Part shown: piece by piece, positions 11,698-23,389 of the stretch
Numbering within the stretch: the first letter of the stretch is position 1
How the letters are laid out: the number at the start of each line of letters is the position of its first letter
Assembly (NCBI GenBank): GCA_910589415.1
Contig: OU342631.1
Span: forward strand, 3,906,001 to 3,970,000
Direction of reading: 5' to 3'
Source: Malachius bipustulatus
Taxonomy: Eukaryota > Arthropoda > Insecta > Coleoptera > Melyridae
DNA length: 64,000 nucleotides
The notes under the pieces: model-generated
What the model was told of the DNA's origin: nothing
The model's input: only the letters and a program-made list of their open reading frames with translations
The model's database searches: none
Position numbers and translations under genes: made by a program

Positions 11698-14600
11698 TTA
11701 AGGTTCTTTGGTTGTATCTACTACAGGTTTTTCTTCATTTTCTTCCCTTATGCCATCGCCAGTGAATTGATTATTTTTTTCAATGAAGTATAATATCAAA
11801 GAAAGTCTCTGCTCTTGCGTTATTTTCAATTTTTTGTACAAACCGCAATTCTTTATTTCTTTTTCGGCAGTCACAATTTTTGATCTGAATAAAAAAATAA
11901 TATAAATTATGTATCTTCTGTAAAAAATTACGTAAAGCAAAAATGAATTCAACTCACACAGGATATAGCAGTACGTGAAATGTCCTATATAGAGCTTTCA
12001 CTTGATATTTTTGTTTTCGTAAATAATCATATGTTTCTTGCATTCTGTATAATGGGACTTGTTTATGAAAAGGATGTGCTTTCCATCGAGTCTTGAAATC
12101 ATTAAAATTTTTACGAAATATATTTTGAAGAAAATATAAGACATCATTGAGAGTATTGCGATCTTCGCCCACTCTCACATAATGCTCAAAATATTCTTTA
12201 TCGGCACCTAAAAATTTTATGGAAGCAACTATGTACCTGATAGTTGAGATGATTAGAAATGATATTATAGTTTTCTTCTCTTTGTTTTCCTCTTTTATCA
12301 ATTGCTTTTCACAGTATGTCAAATTATTTTCTGATTTTTCAAGTTACAAGTCATTGATCTTTCAATCAATTTCCTTACGATCATAACCATTGGAAAAGCA
12401 ATTATTATTCGTATAAAGTATAAGACGGGAATCTTTTTTGACAAAAGAGAGATTTGATTTTTAGAACAACCCTGACGATAAATGGGAAAATCATTTGACA
12501 AATCGGGAAACACAATTTTGACAAAAGAGGAAAACCAAGAGAAAATACTAATTTTTTAATCATTCAAATACACTCAATATTTATTTACATAAGTTCTAAG
12601 TTTTTTTTTTGTTTTAAATTGAAATAAAAGTATTTTATATTATTAGGCATTCTTACCTAATAAATATATATTGGGACATTTGAGCTGAAGCTTCTGCATA
12701 TAAGTTAGACGCTGCTTTGCCCGGTTATGGGATATCACAAGACTTAATATATTCGGATTCATCAGTAAAACTTTCAACTCTGGAGAATGTGATATTTCAT
12801 TTAGGCGCAAGTCGATAGTTTCGGGTGAATACTGAAATATGTTCATTTGCTGTCTGATCGCTTGATCTGAAATATTGTATTTCTGAAATTTAAAAAATCA
12901 ATCACACTTTTCACACTTGAAATAAAAACTAAAGTTGGAATTAGATGAACTCAACTACAATAATAACCCACCTTAAGTATTCCATAAATTTTAATGATAT
13001 TTTTTGGTGATATCATAATAAGTTTTGGAAATCTCCTCATTGCTTTTCTCATGTCACTTCCGGCTAAATTAGGAAATTCCAGTAAAATTTGTTTAGTGTA
13101 TTTAGGATATCCATGTAATAGATATCCGAAACTTAAAATTTTTCTAGGTTTAAACCCCAAATCAATGGCAATAGAAATATTCTCACACAAATACCTCATG
13201 CACTTGTAACTTATCACTTTGTGAACTCTTAGCAGAGATTCAATTTCTTCGTCTTTGGCTTCTAAACGCCATTCTAAAATAAAATTGCAGCACTGTTAAA
13301 TATCATTAATAAGAATTCATTTTAAATAACAGTAAATAATTTTGTAATACAGTGTGAATCTGTAAAATGGAATAAATTCAGTAAATCACATGCTGTTTAT
13401 TGTCCGGAAAAATGAAATTATACAGGGAGGCCCAAGTTTGAGATACGATGTCATCAACTATATTTTTAAATAGCAACCCTGATTTTATATGCCCTCTTTC
13501 AAAAGGACACTACACATAATTTCTCAAAGTTTCAAAATTTTATTCCTTATCAATTACCAAAACAAAACCCACAATTAAATTTGATTTATTATTCTTCCAA
13601 TTCTCAAAATATTGTCTATATACTAATAATTGGCAACACCCAAAAGTTAATTATTAAAAATTCAAAGTGAAAGAGATGTTTGTGTTGTTTTTACTAGTTT
13701 CTATTTTCTTATTTTTTTTTTTTTATTTGTTTTGTTTCTTTCTTTATAATTCATTTTTTGGTACATGAATAGGAATCAAATTTGTTGTACAAGTGGGACT
13801 TATGTTCCAAAAGCCGTTATCGTACACCATTGACTAATACCACCTCCGCCCGGGGAAAACCTGCAAACTTCTAATCAACTAGTCGCCTGAAAGGCCCCTA
13901 TATGGTGTGTCCTGACAGCAAAAATTGAGCCCAAATTTCAAACTAACTTCCTATCACGGATCGATTTTTTTTTAATTACAAAAATTTCAAGACAAAAATG
14001 TAATTTTGATAACCATTGAAAATTGAGATTCTGTGGACTAATACTGATGAAATACATCATCCCTACCCTGGGCCAGCCTGCAAACTTCTAATGAACTAGT
14101 CGAGTGAAAGACCCTTTATATGGTGTGTCCTAGCAGTAAAATTGAGTCCAGTTTTCTATCAAATTTCCTGACAAGGATCTGACAATAAAAATTGGGGTTC
14201 TGTGGACACTTGTGATATTCACCACCCTTACCCTACGCCAGCCTGCAAACTTCTAAACTAGTTTCATAAAAGACCCCGTATCTTCTTGTCCGTAACTTCT
14301 TGTCAAGGATCGATTTCTTTGAAATTTCAAGACAATATTATATGTCTTGAACATCATTGAAAATTGGGGTTCTGTGGACTATACTGACGAAATCCACCAC
14401 CCCTACCCTGGGCCAGCCTGCAAACTTCTTATGAACTATAGTCAAGTGAAAGACCTATGAAAGATAGTTAAGTCTGTGTGTATGCCTATGTGTCCCAGCA
14501 GCAAGAATTGAGTCCAGCTTTCAATCAAACTTCCTGTCAAGGATCAATTTTTTTTTTAATTACAAAAATTTCAAAGCAATATAAAATGTAAATCTTTGAA

Positions 14601-16312
14601 AATTAGGGTTCTGTGGACCAATATGTTATTGATGAAATTCACTACTCCTACCCTGGGCCAGCCTGCAAACTTCTAATGAACTAGTTGTGTGAAAGACTGT
14701 GTAATTATGTGTATATGCTGTGTCTCAGCAGCAAAAACTGAGTCCACATCGAGTCCAAAAATCAAACTTCCTGTGAAGTATCAATTTTTTTGTAATTATT
14801 ACAAAAATTTCAAGACAATTGAAAGATAAATAATCAAATGTTTTTTATACATACTTACTCAGGTACTCGGTAACTACTCTTCGATGGATATTATTCCATT
14901 GTTCTGAATCGCCGTTAACACAGTCAACTTTAAATCCATCTGGTTTCGGTTCTAAATAATTAACAAAGCTTTGAGCTACATCGGTTGATTTCTCAATATG
15001 ATTGTATTCTTTTAGTTCCGCAACTGGTTTAGTATAAATAACACGATACCTAAAACAATATCCGCTTACATTATGATACAAAAACTGTTAATTTGATAAT
15101 AGTTTCACTTCTTGCAAAGGAGTTTCTTTTAAATGTGTCCCTTTGTCCCTGCCTTTTAATGTGGTATCCTATTATGTCTGTGGGGATGAAATATCTATAC
15201 ATACACATACCGAGTGACAAGTTTCAAAGCAGAACATAGGCGAATAGCACGGGAAATCACATATTTGCAGTTTATTTCTCTAAGACAGAGACATCGATGT
15301 TTCACTGGTTATTTCCAGCTCATCAGTCTGACATATTATCAACACCAGAGAGGGTGCCGATCAGAAAGAAAACCAATAAGTAGATTTGTAGGAAACATAG
15401 TGACTTGAAAGGCAAATGCTATCTAACGACTGAAAGTATGCAACTTTCAATCTGTCATTAAAGATTATCTCAGAGAAATTATTGAAAGTTCGGCAAACTT
15501 GTGATTCAGTACAGCCCAAGTCACAATCATTATAGCAGTGCTGAAAGGACAGATGTCCGCGATCTGACCATCCTCCCTTGTCGACTGTTCTGGCTTTTTG
15601 CAGGGAAAAATTTTAATGTTGTGGGTTTTAGCTTTAACAAGGCTTGAAAGGACTTATGAAATGTTGTGAAATTTTCGGTAATTAGAGCAAATTAGTTTTC
15701 ATATATATATATATATAAAAAAACGTGTTCGCATTTGAGGACAAACACACTATATATGTCAACGTCAAATTTAATTTATCCGATATTTTATCTGCACTTC
15801 ATCAAAGCGTAATATGAGCAAACGGACGAGTGTAAACACTAAACCTTAAAAACCGATCATCACTTACTGGCTTATAGTTTCTGGTGTAATTTTATTAAAG
15901 CCCCCTTCTTCCAGATTCATAAACCGCTGCTCGATCCACATATCCTTATATTTTAAAAGAGTCGGTTCTCTTATTATCTCTGTGTCTGTAAAGCCCAAAT
16001 TCCTACAGCATTTTATCGAATCCATGACATCTTCGGGAGTCTTCTTCCATAGTTTGAATCTGCTAACATAGTACTTTGCTTCAACTTGCGAAAAGCCTAG
16101 GAAAGGATTAGTTTTTGTATAATTATTATTTGTTATGAGGTAAGTGTAATTATTCACATAACTAAGTATTAAGTATATTAGAATACTTTTTTTTCAATCT
16201 TACCAAAATAATCTATAAAAATATTTTCGTGTGTGGACACTGCACTGAAATATTTGCAACACATATTGAATAGAAAAGTTCCTCTAGATACAAGTGTCCT
16301 ATTATTGTACAT
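11698..16312 (-). CDS. mTerf5: Mitochondrial transcription termination factor, mTERF5-like
   Basis: An mTERF-family protein, expected in the mitochondrial matrix, where the family binds mtDNA or rRNA and tunes transcription or ribosome assembly. Exons on the minus strand: 16312-16204, 16096-15868, 15049-14859, 13273-12972, 12882-12657, 12207-11958, 11884-11698 (TAA). All phases agree and give 497 aa, close to the usual length of insect mTERF5. The N-terminus MYNNRTLVSRGTFLFNMCCK is basic and hydroxylated with no acidic residue, as in a mitochondrial targeting peptide. Repeated helical mTERF units follow, with Leu-Gly-Phe and Pro-x-hydrophobic patterns (RNLGFTDTEIIREP; FPKLIMISP; NPNILSLVI). 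The exon 3/4 join gives YLKWRLEAKDEE. It is head to head with NHP2. Family is firm; the mTERF5 assignment rests on length and architecture and is less sure. Confidence 0.85.
12285..12534. repeat. MITE with CCTCTTTTRTCAATTG termini (copy 1)
   Basis: The left end TTTTCCTCTTTTATCAATTG is answered at the right by TTTTGACAAAAGAGGAAAA. The element lies inside mTERF intron 5. Diverged copies of the same family are at 19812-20080 (opposite orientation) and 23390-23605. All share the block CATTGATC..TCAATCAATTTCC. Confidence 0.75.
13840..14826. repeat. Five-copy tandem satellite in mTERF intron 3
   Basis: The landmark CCTGCAAACTTCT recurs at 13860, 14077, 14242, 14417 and 14662. The order of neighbours is the same each time: (CCTACCCTGGGCCAG) landmark, AACTAGT, GTGAAAGAC, TGTGTCC-AGCAGCAAAAATTGAGTCC, AACTTCCT-TCAAGGATC, poly-T, TACAAAAATTTCAAGACAA, ATTGGGGTTCTGTGGAC. 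The unit is 165-245 bp, and length varies through internal deletions and insertions. It has no coding capacity. Confidence 0.85.
15050..15867 (-). other. mTERF intron 2 with an unclassified repeat-like block
   Basis: This intron separates mTERF exons 2 and 3. The block at about 15215-15420 is more G+C-rich than its surroundings and has a short open frame on the plus strand. I do not recognise it as a gene, and it may be a retroelement tail. A short AT microsatellite lies at about 15700-15715. Confidence 0.4.
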
Positions 16313-18499
16313 TTTTTATAAAATAAATGGAAAATGTAAATATTTTAAAATTTTGTAAATAAAAATATACAAAAAAGATGTAAGGTTATGTGTTATGTCA
16401 TCTGTCATCTTCTTCCACTTTTCAACCTGTCACCTGTCAATTAGTTCAGTCCTGCCCAAAGAGAATTAACTAGAGAGGAGTTAATCTGTAGTAAAAAATT
16501 GGCAACAAACTAGCGCCCCCCTCCAACCTGGCAAGAACTAATCTTAGCCGGCGCACAAACCACGCATACAGTAAGCCAGTACACAAACCGGTTCTATATT
16601 TAGCCTCGACACAAATGTCAATTAAAAATAAGGTAAATATGTACATTAGCGACATGGGTATAGGGCGAAATGGCTTATACTATCGGATAGCTTGTGTCTC
16701 TAGTGTCCGTATTCATCAAACTTCATCAAAATTTAAATTAAGAAAAAAATTAGTCCAACTTTATTTTTTTACGTCACTTGACTTGAGTATTTTTCTTTAC
16801 GATTGCGACGAATTACGATTACGATTATCATGTCGAGCGTTTATCGCCGGTGTGTGGGAAACGGCGATTCTGGAGCGCTCGAGTGATCGTATTGGCGTAA
16901 TTTATGAACGACAGTTTACAGAGCGACAAACACCCGGTCGATTTTATGAACGGTTTTGCGCAATACTGTGACGCTAGTGTGACACTGTGCGACCTTTATG
17001 AACGCACCCCTGCGTGTGACAGTGATAATACCAGAACGTGCCAAACTGCACAGTGAATTGTGCACAAAATTGAAATTTTATAAATTATTTGAAAATAGCG
17101 TATTTTGAATAGCGTTCGTTTTTAATTAATACTGAGACTTTATACTTATAAGAGAACATCGAATTTGAAGATTACTAATTTTTATGTGTATTTCGTCTTC
17201 GTAAACATCTAATCTCATTGAAGTATTCGAAGCGAATTTGGAGTTCTAAATTTCGCTTGCCTTTTTTGTTTTCTGTGTTTCACTTTCACTTTTTTGAATT
17301 TTAAAGGTTATGTGGAGTGGAATTCTGAGAATTTCAAACATCATTACAATCAATAGTGTCATATTTACTAAAATTTACCGAGTTTCTGCACCTAGTAAAT
17401 TTCTGTGCAATTTACCACATTCCGATTTATAATTTGATAGTGGTAAATTTGACAATTATTGTGTAATTAATGATATTCCGGAACGCATTTCGGTAAATTT
17501 TGTAAAATTTACCTCAAATCGGAACACCTATAAGAGTGGGAATATTGTAAATGGATAAACTGGCTGGGGTACCTATAACCTATATTACCGACACTAACGC
17601 TTATACTAGGGTAGTGCATTCACTCGATGACGTTTACTTGACGCGGAGATGTTTGAACTTGAACAGCTGGATGTCATATTTTTTGCACATTTGTTCACAG
17701 GCGTAGTATCAAAAGTGGGGAAAAAACAAAATATTAAAAGTGAAACAAATTATTAACCCGAAAAGAAATCGGAGAATCCTCTTACGTGAGTATTAAAAAC
17801 ATATTACAGGTCTAGGGTCTACGAATCTGTAGAATCCCTCTGTTATTTGGTATAACTGAGAAAAACGGTCTTGATAGACACACGGACACATAGACCCTCT
17901 CATACTTAAAAATAATGTTCCTAAAGGTGTAACAAAACCAATTCATTGAAATTGATGTCAAGGCTAAGTATAGGCCCGATTTGTGTACTGGCTAACAGTA
18001 TGTTTGGATTGTGCGCCGGCTAAAATTAGTTCTTGCCAGGTTGGAGGAGGGCGCTATTTTGTTGCCAATTTTTTACTACAGATTAATAACTCCTCTCTAG
18101 TTTTCTCACTTGTAACATGACTCATGTCGTTAAGTCGTTAGTCGTTACTCGTTAGCCGTCATTCGTCATTCACATCAAGAAAGTCAACCCGTGCACGTGG
18201 TTGTGTTTTCTGTGGTTGTGGTTGTGTTTACACTTTACGCATAATAAGAATAAGAAAAAAGACAATTCCTCCTGCAGCGTGGAAATTTTATCTCTATTAA
18301 AAATTAAAACATAGAAGTAATAAAGTCAAACCCCTTCGAGCTTCGAGCGACAGTTCTGTTGTTTTGTTACATGTTACATGTAGACAAGCTATCGCTGCAC
18401 GCTGCCACGGATTTACTGTAACCTAACCTAACTGGAACGGGGCTGCCGGCTGCTCCATAACTGGAAGAAACTAAAGAAGTAAAAGAGTGAACAACTACA
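16313..18499. promoter_or_regulatory. Divergent intergenic region of mTERF and NHP2 with 1.6-kb foldback element
   Basis: Both start codons point outward from this 2.2-kb region, so it must hold both promoters. Most of it is an inverted-repeat element. The arms at about 16468-16614 and 17958-18105 are complementary: the left has GAGTTAATCTGTAGTAAAAAATTGGCAAC, the right has its complement, and both contain a GCGCCGGCT-type block and a CAAGAACTA block. The middle holds a TGTCCGTATTCATCAAACTT end at about 16695 and no gene. NHP2 probably starts transcription between 18110 and 18500. Confidence 0.6.
16468..18105. mobile_element. Foldback / TIR element with about 145-bp arms
   Basis: The termini are close to ACTAGAGAGGAGTTAAT on the left and its complement ATTAATAACTCCTCTCTAGT on the right. 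Arm identity is about 85-90% by eye. The interior is about 1.35 kb, with no recognisable transposase. One short open frame in the middle (about 16615-16971) shows no known domain. This looks like a non-autonomous element inserted between two divergent housekeeping genes. Confidence 0.7.
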
Positions 18500-21400
18500 A
18501 TGACTAAAATCAAGGAAGAAGTAGATGCTGATATTGTCAGTACCACCACTTCTGCAATGGATATTGATATATCTGTAAAAGAAGAAGAATTAACTTATGA
18601 AGAAAAAGTCGCAAACTGCAGCAAAATAGCTCGACCTCTTGCTAGCAAGAAACTTACAAAGAAATGTTACAAAATGATCAAGAAAGGTACCTATGATCTA
18701 TGCTCTTTTTAGTTGGTTGCATGCTGTAAATGTATACTTTGATTTTTTCATTAATTCTGGTGATATTTGGAAAAAATGTACTTTTTATGAAAAATCATAA
18801 AAATTAAGACTGTTCGGCATGCCCCATGTCATAAGGTTTCTAAGAACCAATTTTATGGCAAGGTTGCGTTTTAGCGTCATCAGTTACCCAACAGGGTAAA
18901 GGTGCTCTATCGGGACTGTTTTACCCCTACGCTGGCTCCCCTCTATTTTCTCTGCTTGCTCCGAGCCGACAGGCTCTTAGCGTTGCCACATGAAATCCGT
19001 GTCTCCGTTCTCCTACGGCCTTAAAGTGTCATTTTCGGTTACAAATAATAATATTAAACACTTATTTGCTGCAGTAAGTCAGGTCTTTGGTCAGGGTGGT
19101 TTTTTTTTCCTTCAAATGTTCTTAAATAAAATAAAACTACCCTAACCAAAGACCTGACGGAACCGGTAGCTACTATTACTGTCTCGTGCGGAAGCGGGCA
19201 GGAAGCGCGCAGGATTGTCTGCATAACGTAAGAGAAGGGGTTGCATATGGCAACGCTGAGAACGTGTCGGAGCGTAGCAAGCAGAGACTGTGGAGGGAGG
19301 CCAGCGTAGGGGTAAAAAAACCGTCGCGATACAGCACCTTTACCCCCAACAGTATATGCCCGCCACTGTCCCCGCTTCGTATTCGTGCTGTTATCCTCTC
19401 AGCGTTGCCACATACAAGCCGTTCTGCTACGTTTTTCAGACAGTCTATTGGTTAGGCGATATGCGCTTTTGTGCTTCTCTCTCGTGAGTTTTCTCCGCTA
19501 TGTAATCCGGCCGGTAATCTCTTCGTTTACTACTATTTCTAAAGGTTGATCCACATCAATACAAATTTTTGTTGTGCGTTGTTTTTGACACAAATTTGCT
19601 CATGTGCGGCGGAATATTCATATATGTGGACTGTGCGCCGCAAATAAATTCACGCAAACATTTTTGCAACGAACGACGCACACGATCCGATGAGCTGTCG
19701 GTTTTCAACCAACTTCAAAGGGATTTGCTCCGCACAGTGATATTAATGTGGACGTGAATCAGTGCTTGTGTAATTTTTTATTAGATATTTTGGCTACTTT
19801 GTTAATTTTACAGTCTTTTGCTTTTGATTTTCCTAATTTGTCAAATGCTTTTCCCATTTATCAAACATCAGTGCGTGATTTTTCAATTGAAATTCCTCTT
19901 CTGTCAAATAAGATTCCTTTTTTATCAAAAATATGCTTTTCCAGTATTTATTATACTGTCATTGCACGTAAATAGGAAAAGCAATTGACATAAAGTGAAA
20001 CTGATTTGACATAAAAGGAAATTGATTGATGAATCCATGACTACAATCGTTGATAGATAGAAAAATAAGAAAATCATTAGCGAATGTATTATTTCAAATA
20101 TCGACGATCAGCATCCCACAAGTGGATTCGCGCGCACAACGAACAAGATATAAAAATTACCTGGTAAAATATTTCATCAGATTTAAATTTATGGCGCAAA
20201 TTTTTCGCTGAATTTCAACACACAACGCACAACGAAAATTTGTATTGATGTGGATCCACCTTAAGACTACTATAAACAACGGAAATGTTTTAATGAGAGT
20301 TTCACTACACTAGCTCCCCTCCACGAAGTCAGGTCTTTTTTTATTGAAAATGCACATGCACTGCAGGGAAATCCCTATGACGCTCTGGGAGCAGTGCATG
20401 AGCGGAGATGTCGATTCACGTTTGCCTTGAATCGCTGCAGGTTGTATACTTCGAAAAACATGCCCTTTGGAATGCTATTCCAAAGTGATGCGGTTCTATA
20501 CATAAAAGAAGCCTGAAATAGGGTGGCACGAGGTGTAACGAGCTGAACCTGATACGAATGAGTGTATGCGGCTTGACGTGTATTTCTGCCCGGTCTTGTT
20601 CTAGGTGGGATCAAGCGGACCACGTCTTTTGAACACTTTCCATTAAAATATCTGTAAAACAGACTCAGGTCAGCTACTTTTCTTCGATGTTCGAGAGTGT
20701 CTAAATCTTTTGTCAAATCTGGGTCCAAAACGTTAGACTTTGTGGAGAAGATGACTGCGTGGGTCTTTCCAGCATTAATTTGAACTTGGTTTCTATTGTC
20801 CCAAGCTAGAATGTCTTGTTCGTCATTGTTAAGTATGGCAACTTCTTGCTCCCTGCGAGTCTGTGCGAAGATATGAGTGTACTGTCATCGGCAAAACTGT
20901 ATATTGGGTTTTCTGTTGTTTTAAGCAAATCTTTGATAAATATTAGAAAGAGAGTCGGAGATAAAATGGATCCCTGAAGCACACCAGCATTGATGGATGG
21001 ATGGCATAGGGACCTCAGTTCCCCTATGTTCCCAGTGACAGTGTGGTCGTTTGGTTACCTTGCTCGCTTCGGAATTAAAAATATTTAGGAACATAATTTT
21101 AATTCAAGAATAAAATTTTCCAAATTAAAATTATACCTATAATGAAAAACTAAGTCAGGTCTTTGGCCAGGTCAGATTTTTTTCCCTTAAAATTTACAGC
21201 CCTTACGGCTTTTTCTTTATCTTCTATGTTATTATTAAAACATTTCCATTGTTTATAATATTCTTAGAAATAGTAGTAAACAAAGAGAGTACCGGGTCGG
21301 ATTACCTAGCGAAGAGAACTCATGAGAGAGAAGTAGAAGCGCCTATCGCCTAACCAGTAGAGATTGTCTGGAAAACGTAGAACGGCTTTTATGTGGCAAT

Positions 21401-21999
21401 GCTGAGAGGATTTCAGCGCTACACGAGCGGAGACAGTGGAGGGAATATAACGTTGGGTAACTGATGACTCGTAAACCGAACCTAACCTTCACTTTATCTT
21501 TATCTCTTAGGGTAGCCAAAATCACTGAGCTAAATTTTTATCTTTAACATTGTTAGTTTTTTTCCACTTCCTATGTGATAGAGCCACATTAGTGTATTTT
21601 TTTTTTCTTGAGTTCAGTGTAAAAAATCAGTTAACAGAAAAGTCAACCTGATATTTCTCGCAGCACAGCAATTAATAAAAATTTTATTTTTCAGCTAACA
21701 AAGTAAAAGATCACGTCCGTATGGGCTTGAAAAACGTACAGAAGTTCATAAGAAAGGGTGAAACGGGCATAGTAATTTTTGCTGGAGACGTGACTCCCAT
21801 AGAAATTATGTGTCACATGCCAGCTGTATGTGAAGACAAGGACATACCATACGTATATGTACCCAGTAAAAGAGACTTGGGAGCTGCTATGGGACTCAAA
21901 AGGGGTTGCCTTATGGTGCTTATCAAGGAGCACGCTGATTATCAAGATACTTATAATGAGCTCAAAAGTGAACTGAAGCATCTGCCTGTTGAGCTGTAA
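18500..21999 (+). CDS. NHP2: H/ACA ribonucleoprotein complex subunit 2
   Basis: A nucleolar RNA-binding protein of the L7Ae/L30e/NHP2 family. With dyskerin, NOP10 and GAR1 it forms the H/ACA snoRNP that guides pseudouridylation of rRNA, and it also acts in telomerase RNP where that exists. Exons are 18500-18686 and 21695-21999 (TAA), giving 163 aa; animal NHP2 proteins have about 155-160. Exon 1 codes an acidic N-terminal tail ([13 protein letters not shown]) then [20 protein letters not shown]. Exon 2 codes the RNA-binding fold: [40 protein letters not shown] and a C-terminus ending LKHLPVEL. The join AAG AAA G|CT gives [11 protein letters not shown], as in orthologues. The N-terminal tail and the [15 protein letters not shown] block favour NHP2 over its paralogue SNU13. 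Its 3-kb intron is full of repeats. Confidence 0.95.
18885..19345. mobile_element. Foldback element centred on a GTCAGGTCTTTGGTCAGGGT hairpin
   Basis: At the centre (19078-19158) an 81-bp hairpin begins GTCAGGTCTTTGGTCAGGGT and ends in the complement CCTAACCAAAGACCTGAC. Outside it, arms of about 190 bp pair at roughly 75-80% identity: GGGTAAAGGTGCT, TTTACCCCTACGCTGGC and AGCGTTGCCA on the left, their complements on the right. A third related block lies at about 19370-19510, and a fourth, inverted, at about 21240-21460. It sits in the NHP2 intron. Confidence 0.7.
19545..20268. mobile_element. TIR element with GGATCCACATCAATACAAAT ends, inserted in the foldback
   Basis: The left end is TTGATCCACATCAATACAAA followed by TTTTTGTTGTGCGTTGT. 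The right end at 20225-20268 is the complement. The element interrupts the series of GTCAGGT-family blocks, so it is younger than at least part of them. A separate CCTCTTTTRTCAATTG-family MITE (19812-20080) lies within it, which makes a nested set. Confidence 0.65.
19812..20080. repeat. MITE with CCTCTTTTRTCAATTG-family ends (copy 2, inverted)
   Basis: The reverse complement of the 23390-23605 copy aligns along most of this stretch. Shared blocks include TGTCAAATAAGATTCC, ACATAAAGTGAAA and GGAAATTGATTGAT. Both ends are degraded. It is nested within the element at 19545-20268. Confidence 0.65.
20375..21005 (-). pseudogene. Reverse transcriptase C-terminal fragment (non-LTR retrotransposon)
   Basis: On the minus strand the segment 21005-20870 codes [14 protein letters not shown] and then a SFADDST motif, a variant of the RT catalytic F/YADD box. 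The open frame 20728-20375 gives the family's C-terminal thumb-like region ([25 protein letters not shown] and [12 protein letters not shown]). The frame is broken between the two parts, and the endonuclease and fingers are missing. It is a dead 5'-truncated copy in the NHP2 intron. It differs from both the RNase H-type LINE and the element at 28618-31440. Confidence 0.8.
21150..21460. repeat. Inverted partner block of the 19.1-19.5 kb foldback family
   Basis: It begins AGTCAGGTCTTTGGCCAGGTC, then continues with ACAGCCCTTACGGCTTTTTCTTTATC. The part from about 21240 is the inverse of 19360-19545, with shared blocks GAAATAGTAGTAAAC, CGCCTAACCA and GGCAATGCTGAGAGGAT. It marks the far end of the older element that the 19.5-20.3 kb insertion and the RT fragment interrupt. 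Confidence 0.6.
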
Positions 22000-22612
22000 A
22001 TTTCTTTTTCTGGATAGTTCAGAGGTAGCCTTTGTTATTACTGGTACTGGTACGTCGTGGAGCTAAATCATTCTCTAGATATGATATATCCATAACAATT
22101 TTCTTGAAATTTCAAGGGAGAGAGAGAGATAGAGAGATAGATAAACAATGATCAAATCGTCGCTGTCAGTACGAAGGGGCCTATCTTCTTAATAATTTAT
22201 TTAACAGAAAAAGTCCAATCTTTTCTTTCAAAAAAGATTATGTCTCAATGTTCTAAGTATACTTTTGTGCTATAAGTATATGAAAAACAGGTTCTGATAA
22301 TGAATTATATCTCGTGCTACAGACAAAATGAACAGTGGAGTTTTCTTCAAAACGTTCTCCTGAAAAGTTGTTAAATCAGAGATAGGCCATTTCGTAATGA
22401 CAGCGACGAAATGACCTGTCATCAGTTTCTGGTCTTTTCCATTTTTAGAATGTTATTCTCACATTTATCTGAAAATATTTGATATAGTCATCAGTCTGTG
22501 GAAAATTTTCCTTTCCCTTCTCGCATGGCCTGTTTGTAATTTGATGTAACTTGAAATATAATTTTTGCAAATTACACTAACACCAAGTATTGTTATATTA
22601 CAAGATATAAGT

Positions 22613-22618
22613 AATAAA
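22613..22618 (+). promoter_or_regulatory. Likely NHP2 polyadenylation signal
   Basis: A canonical AATAAA about 615 bases after the NHP2 stop, with a T-rich and GT-containing stretch downstream (CATTGTTCGTTC). A GA/GATA microsatellite lies in the 3' UTR at about 22118-22145. No nearer AATAAA is visible. Confidence 0.5.
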
Positions 22619-23389
22619 AGTAAACTATTGCAACATTGCACATCATTGTTCGTTCTATGAATCTGTCAAATTTTGAGAATTTGAGTGGACATAAATATCG
22701 ATTTTGATTCTAAACTCAATTTTCTTGGAATTTCATGAATTATTCCCTATTTTTTCAAAAAGATAAAGTTAATGTTTCATGCAAAAAAAATTACTAAAAA
22801 TCGGTGTTTAAAGTGAGTTTAAAAAAGTGAGTTATAATGCACCAGACCCAAAATTTGTACTGCACAGTGCACACACATATATTTATTATCTCCACGACGA
22901 ACCGGGTAGTAACAACTGTCTTGAAGCAATGTATGTAATAATGAATGGCAATTATTGATAGTGTACATATTTTTATATTTGTGAAACAACAATAATTGTA
23001 AAATGTATGGAGCATTTAACCCTTACCTGCACTATTTTTTATTGGAAAAAATACAGTAAGTTTTATTGCACTGAGTGTGAGAGAAAAATATTGAAAAAAT
23101 TTATTTTTAAAATTTAAGCCAAAATAAAAACAAAATCACTTTGTTTTGTATCAATGTGTGCAACATTTTACCTATCTGATAGATATAACAAAACGAAGAA
23201 TAACATGTAACGATAGATATAACTTTATATCATATCAGCAATATTTGATACCTACTTAGCGTATTGTGAGAAGACTAAAATGACTACAATAATAATTTAT
23301 TAGAATTTGAAACAAAATATTAACAACAGCAAGTTTTAATAGTCATTTTATTCAAACTTACTATGCAGTTTTTTCGTTACCTCTTGTCA

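Noticed and set aside
12210..12656. Coding continuation of the frame upstream of mTERF exon 6
   Set aside because: The frame stays open to 12322, but it is MITE sequence; the acceptor at 12209-12208 gives an exact phase match with exon 5.
13840..14826. CRISPR-like array
   Set aside because: The units are long (165-245 bp), diverged and without short unique spacers, in an animal intron; this is a satellite.
16615..16971. 118-codon open frame on the plus strand inside the foldback element
   Set aside because: No recognisable domain, and the composition changes along its length; it spans two different repeat pieces.
18500..21999. SNU13 (15.5K) rather than NHP2
   Set aside because: The long acidic N-terminal tail, the [20 protein letters not shown] block and the total length fit NHP2 better.
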